A stretch of 64,000 bases of DNA, taken from the NCBI GenBank assembly GCA_037892935.1, contig JAYXKI010000002.1, positions 2,976,001-3,040,000 of the forward strand. The letters are read 5' to 3'. Numbering within the stretch: position 1 is the stretch's first letter; every line of letters starts with the position of its first letter. The DNA comes from Phlebopus portentosus. Taxonomy: Eukaryota > Basidiomycota > Agaricomycetes > Boletales > Boletinellaceae. Under the pieces are notes generated by a model, which searched no databases, had not been told where the DNA came from, and saw only the letters and a list, made by a program, of their open reading frames with translations. Made by a program: the position numbers and the translations under genes. Below, one piece after another: positions 60,877 to 64,000 of the stretch.

Positions 60877-62574
60877 TCAGAGGTCAAGTGGGTTCACGTC
60901 CGGTCCTAAAATGATCGTCTTGATGACATCCTTCGTCTGTCCCTTCTCGTCGATGCTCTTCCCGGCACGAGTTACTTCAAAGGCAGTAACAGCATCTTCG
61001 AATCTAAACCTTCGTGGGATACAGTAAACGCAGGTGAACGTGAAGAACGTTGGCTTAGGCTCACCTGTGAGTGACGAGAGGCTTGAGGTCAACTTTGCCT
61101 GATGAAGCAAGGGCAAGAGCGAGCTGGTAATCGCCAGGCTTATTACTGAAGTATGAGCATTCGTGTCTTACTTGGAAATCGGTGACAAGCTTACACAGTA
61201 TACAATCGATCCTGTCACCTTCGGCTCTTTGGCAATCAGAGAGCCGTGATTGGGATTTGCACATTTTCGGGACCAATTCCAACCTTTGCAAACGATCAAT
61301 GCCAATCGAATTTCCAGAATTCATGGGTGGATTATACCGACCCAAACGAATGTACCTCCTACCTTTACCGCCAGTAAAGCTATTTGGATGCAAGTCTCCG
61401 CCCCGGTCGCATCAATAACGAGATCGAAGCCTTTAGGCCCTCTCTTCTTGAGTCCAATGGTATTTCTCATCAGCTCCACAACTCTCTTAGAGTAATCCAT
61501 ATTTTTCTCGTCCTTCACTTTCGGAGGGAGTATGAACGTTCCTGTAGCAGCAATATTGTTTCGCAAAATCGAGCCGGGAGGCGATAATATCAACTACGAC
61601 AATTTCCATCGCACCCAACGCTCTTGCGACGGCCATGCAAAGGAGTCCGACAGGACCAGCTCCGAGGACGAGAGCATTCCTTCCATGACGGAACTGTCCT
61701 ACGTTCGATACCGCGTGCACTGCTACCGAGAGTGGCTCTAGCTAGACCATCGGTGCATTTCTTAATCCATCTGAACTAGGTAAAACGTGTCAGACGCGTA
61801 CCATTGCTCCGTCTTCTAGCGTCAAATGCTCGGGTAGCGTATAAAGCGTGTCAAAAGGATAGCTGTGATAGCGTTGTAACGTCCCATCGATCGGGAAAGC
61901 GGACGCGACAATGAGGCTTTCGCAAAGCTAAAGTTGTCACGTAGATCGAACAGTCCAGTTGAATTAACAATCTGTGGAATAATTCACCTCGTACTTTCCG
62001 CTCTTGCACTTATCACAAAGACGGCACTTCCGAACTGGTTCCGCTGCGACTCGGTCACCAATTTGAACATTTTTTACGTTTGCACCAACTACTCACGCCG
62101 TCAAGACCCATACTGAAGCATGTTTAAAATTAGTCCCTTTCCTTTTACTAGAACTCCGGAGGATTCATTCCAAGGGTCTGAAAACATGAGTGATAGGCTC
62201 AATGATTGGGTAGCAAGACGTACGAAAGGTTTTGTAGTGACTATACTTGCTATCCCACCATCCACATATGAACGCAGCTAAATCGCAAAATATCACTTAA
62301 GCACCGAACATAATGCTTGACAGACACATGTTGCGCACGTCCGAGCCACAGATGCCTTAACGGAGATGCGACCGTGAGCTTCAACAGCAAAACAAACAAA
62401 ACTCGATATCTCACCAGTCTTCTTGACCACCACAAGCACCTCATCTGGAAGTACTACGATCATGTCAATATCTTGATGTTGGATATATCTGGCTCACTTA
62501 CAGCCAGGTATCGGCCTTGGTCCAAATAATGCATCCAATGGGCCATTCAAGATGAATGCCGTGTTTTCCAACAT
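60877..62574 (-). pseudogene. Sorbitol/xylitol dehydrogenase-like, damaged copy A
   Basis: This medium-chain zinc dehydrogenase copy starts MLENTAFILNGPLDALFG and ends IKTIILGPDVNPLDL. Visible family blocks are ICGSDV, the structural-zinc region CRLCDKCKSGKYE, and the Rossmann motif ALVLGAGPVGLLCMAVARAL with VVVD (NAD-type Asp). FDLVIDATGAETCIQ, GGTFVWVG and FEDAVTAFEVTRAG follow. Frames slip at several points: near 62195 (GGAATGAATCC, one base short), near 61555 (one extra T before GCTGCTACAGG) and near 61235 (ACGGCTCTCTGATTGCC, one base short). One intron lacks a clear donor. Several lesions in one gene, beside a deleted sister copy, favour a decaying gene, though read errors may add to the count. 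Confidence 0.7.
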
Positions 62575-63139
62575 GTTCTGTGTGGCGGTCATAGAATGGC
62601 AGGAAATAACGGGGCAAGATTCAAAAGGAGACAAGTGCAGAATATATGCCCACTTGCGACAGGACACCAGAATTCGATCATCATGGGACTGGTCCGGGTG
62701 ATTATGGTAGGACATACAATATCTCCAAGAGTCCGATTTCAGGTGATAAGCTCACTCGACAAAGACAAGAATTGAGTCAGACTCATGACGATGGAAGGGC
62801 ATTCCAAGTCCCGTCTCACCTCCTTCGTCTCCGACACTCCGTACTGTCTATACTCGTGTTGAATGAAGAGAGCTATAGGAAACCCGAACCCGTCCAAATC
62901 TGTCCGACTCTATAAACTGGCGACACCATACTCCCCCCGACATCTATCGGACGGATAGCATGAGTGTGCACGGCATACAAGTAATTCAATGATGTGAATT
63001 CCCCATAAGAAGGATCGCTCATACGATATTTTGAGCGGTACGACGCACGCGTGTACAGCAACGGCGTTCCCATGTTGGAGAATGCACAATTCGGATAAAC
63101 GCCAGGAAAAAACATATACGCTTTCTTTTCAAACAATTA
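62575..63139. other. Intergenic region between dehydrogenase copies A and B
   Basis: It holds the 5' flank of copy A. The plus-strand frame 62646-62915 has no recognisable features. Confidence 0.45.
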
Positions 63140-63453
63140 TCATCTTTATATGTCATCGAGATCAAGGTCTGGACCTGAGGTGATTGTCTTGATGTTATTC
63201 CTAGTTTGGTCTTTTCAGACATATGTTCCTTCCTGCGCAAATGATTTCGGACGGAGTAGCAGCATCGTAATACCTAGATGACAATCAACATGAACGCAAA
63301 ACTAAACATATGGTATTTAATATCTCACCCGTCTCGTTCCCCACAAGCCCTTTACCTTTTTCTACCGTATATCACTTATGGGCGATGATTTGCTCTACTT
63401 GCAGATGTGTCATCAATGGACCATTAGAGACGAATGCTGAAGTACCCGACATT
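63140..63453 (-). pseudogene. Dehydrogenase copy B, reduced to its two ends
   Basis: On the minus strand an N-terminal exon (MSGTSAFVSNGPLM, from about 63453) matches the start of copy A. Within 300 bp the C-terminal exon follows (NNIKTITSGPDLDLDDI, to about 63148), matching the end of copy A, also out of frame with its own upstream part. The whole catalytic middle, over 1.3 kb in copy A, is missing. This looks like an internal deletion of a tandem duplicate. Confidence 0.65.
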
Positions 63454-63879
63454 CCTTTTCAGCTGAATTCTGTTATGATAAGCGTGGAACGCCCATACGG
63501 TCATAAGTGCAAAGGGTCGAAACCGTTTCGATCTTGTTCGGTCCGCGGAAACTAAACATGAGACCACGAGACAGTCCGATCTATTGCAAGACCAGATGAC
63601 TTATCGGAATGACGAGTGTGTCAGGTTCAGGACACAATATAAATATTTATTGTAGAATCGGAGATCCAATCCACCACAGATTAGCGGCTGGAATTAGTCG
63701 AGCGAAGTGGTAACTCACCCAGATTCCCCGCCTCCGTTATAACGACCACATAACTTCATTGATAGCCTCTTCCATGGCTTGATGCTCTCCCAGCCCGGTG
63801 ATACGTGTATCATCAAAAGGAGACGGGATTTGTTTATTGCCTGCTCTGATTTATACAGTCATTATATATTCGCTCTCAT

Positions 63880-64000
63880 ATATCAGCCGGGTCAACGTCT
63901 GGTCCTGAAATAACTGTCTTGATGACATTTTTCGTCTGCCCCTTCCCGTCGACGCTCTTTCCAGCGCGAGTTACTTCAAAGGCAGTAATAGCATCCTCGA
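63880..64000 (-). CDS. Dehydrogenase copy C, C-terminal end only (runs off the window)
   Basis: The minus strand from the right edge encodes EDAITAFEVTRAGKSVDGKG, then VIKTVISGPDVDPADI with a stop at about 63882. It is more regular than copies A and B and may be the functional member of the array. The rest lies beyond base 64000. Confidence 0.7.

Overview
The window looks like nuclear DNA of a filamentous basidiomycete, most likely an Agaricomycete. Genes are compact and broken by many 45-110 nt introns. The gene set (Cry-DASH, AFG2, USP48, GAA1, CHMP7, RPL7, DUF4246 and a DUF7918-like family) is eukaryotic and fungal, and a chromodomain Ty3 retrotransposon and Tc1/mariner remnants are present. 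I cannot name the species.

Layout. (1) 1-10.5 kb is a nest of mobile elements. A plus-strand Ty3/Gypsy chromovirus enters from the left edge and ends in a 1,605-bp 3' LTR (4834-6438). It abuts a minus-strand relative of which only the gag-like region (6481-7691) and the 5' LTR (7913-9519) remain in view. That LTR interrupts a Tc1/mariner transposase (9520-10237). Each LTR holds an ORF-like stretch of exactly 984 nt, broken only by TGA codons. (2) 10.6-23.1 kb: FAD-dependent monooxygenase (-), a 532-bp MITE, tRNA-Phe (-), nicotinate phosphoribosyltransferase (+), AP endonuclease (+), Cry-DASH (-) and AFG2-type AAA ATPase (-). (3) 23.9-33.3 kb: DUF7918-like protein (+), a 3.3-kb stretch with no convincing gene, then a large, mostly disordered nuclear-type protein (+). 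(4) 33.6-41 kb: USP48-type deubiquitinase (-) and GPI transamidase subunit GAA1 (+), whose predicted start codons overlap head to head. (5) 41.7-60.4 kb: single-pass membrane protein (+), CHMP7 (-), isocitrate lyase/PEP mutase superfamily enzyme (+), chromodomain protein (+), LisH-CTLH protein (+), ribosomal protein L7 (-), DUF4246 protein (-) and a transketolase-like enzyme (+). (6) 60.9-64 kb: a tandem array of sorbitol/xylitol dehydrogenase copies (-), one damaged, one reduced to its two ends, one running off the right edge.

The genes do not form one pathway; this is an ordinary euchromatic neighbourhood beside a retroelement nest. Four features cut across it. At least six introns must start with GC rather than GT for the reading frame to hold. 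Several genes contain very small exons (15-29 nt). The stop codons in the retroelement ORFs are all TGA, and those that can be aligned sit opposite CGA, as CpG decay predicts. Single-base deletions break otherwise well conserved genes, including the AFG2 homologue, which suggests base-calling error at least as much as gene death. Exon coordinates given below were derived by hand; where a full exon list is given, the summed length was checked for divisibility by three.
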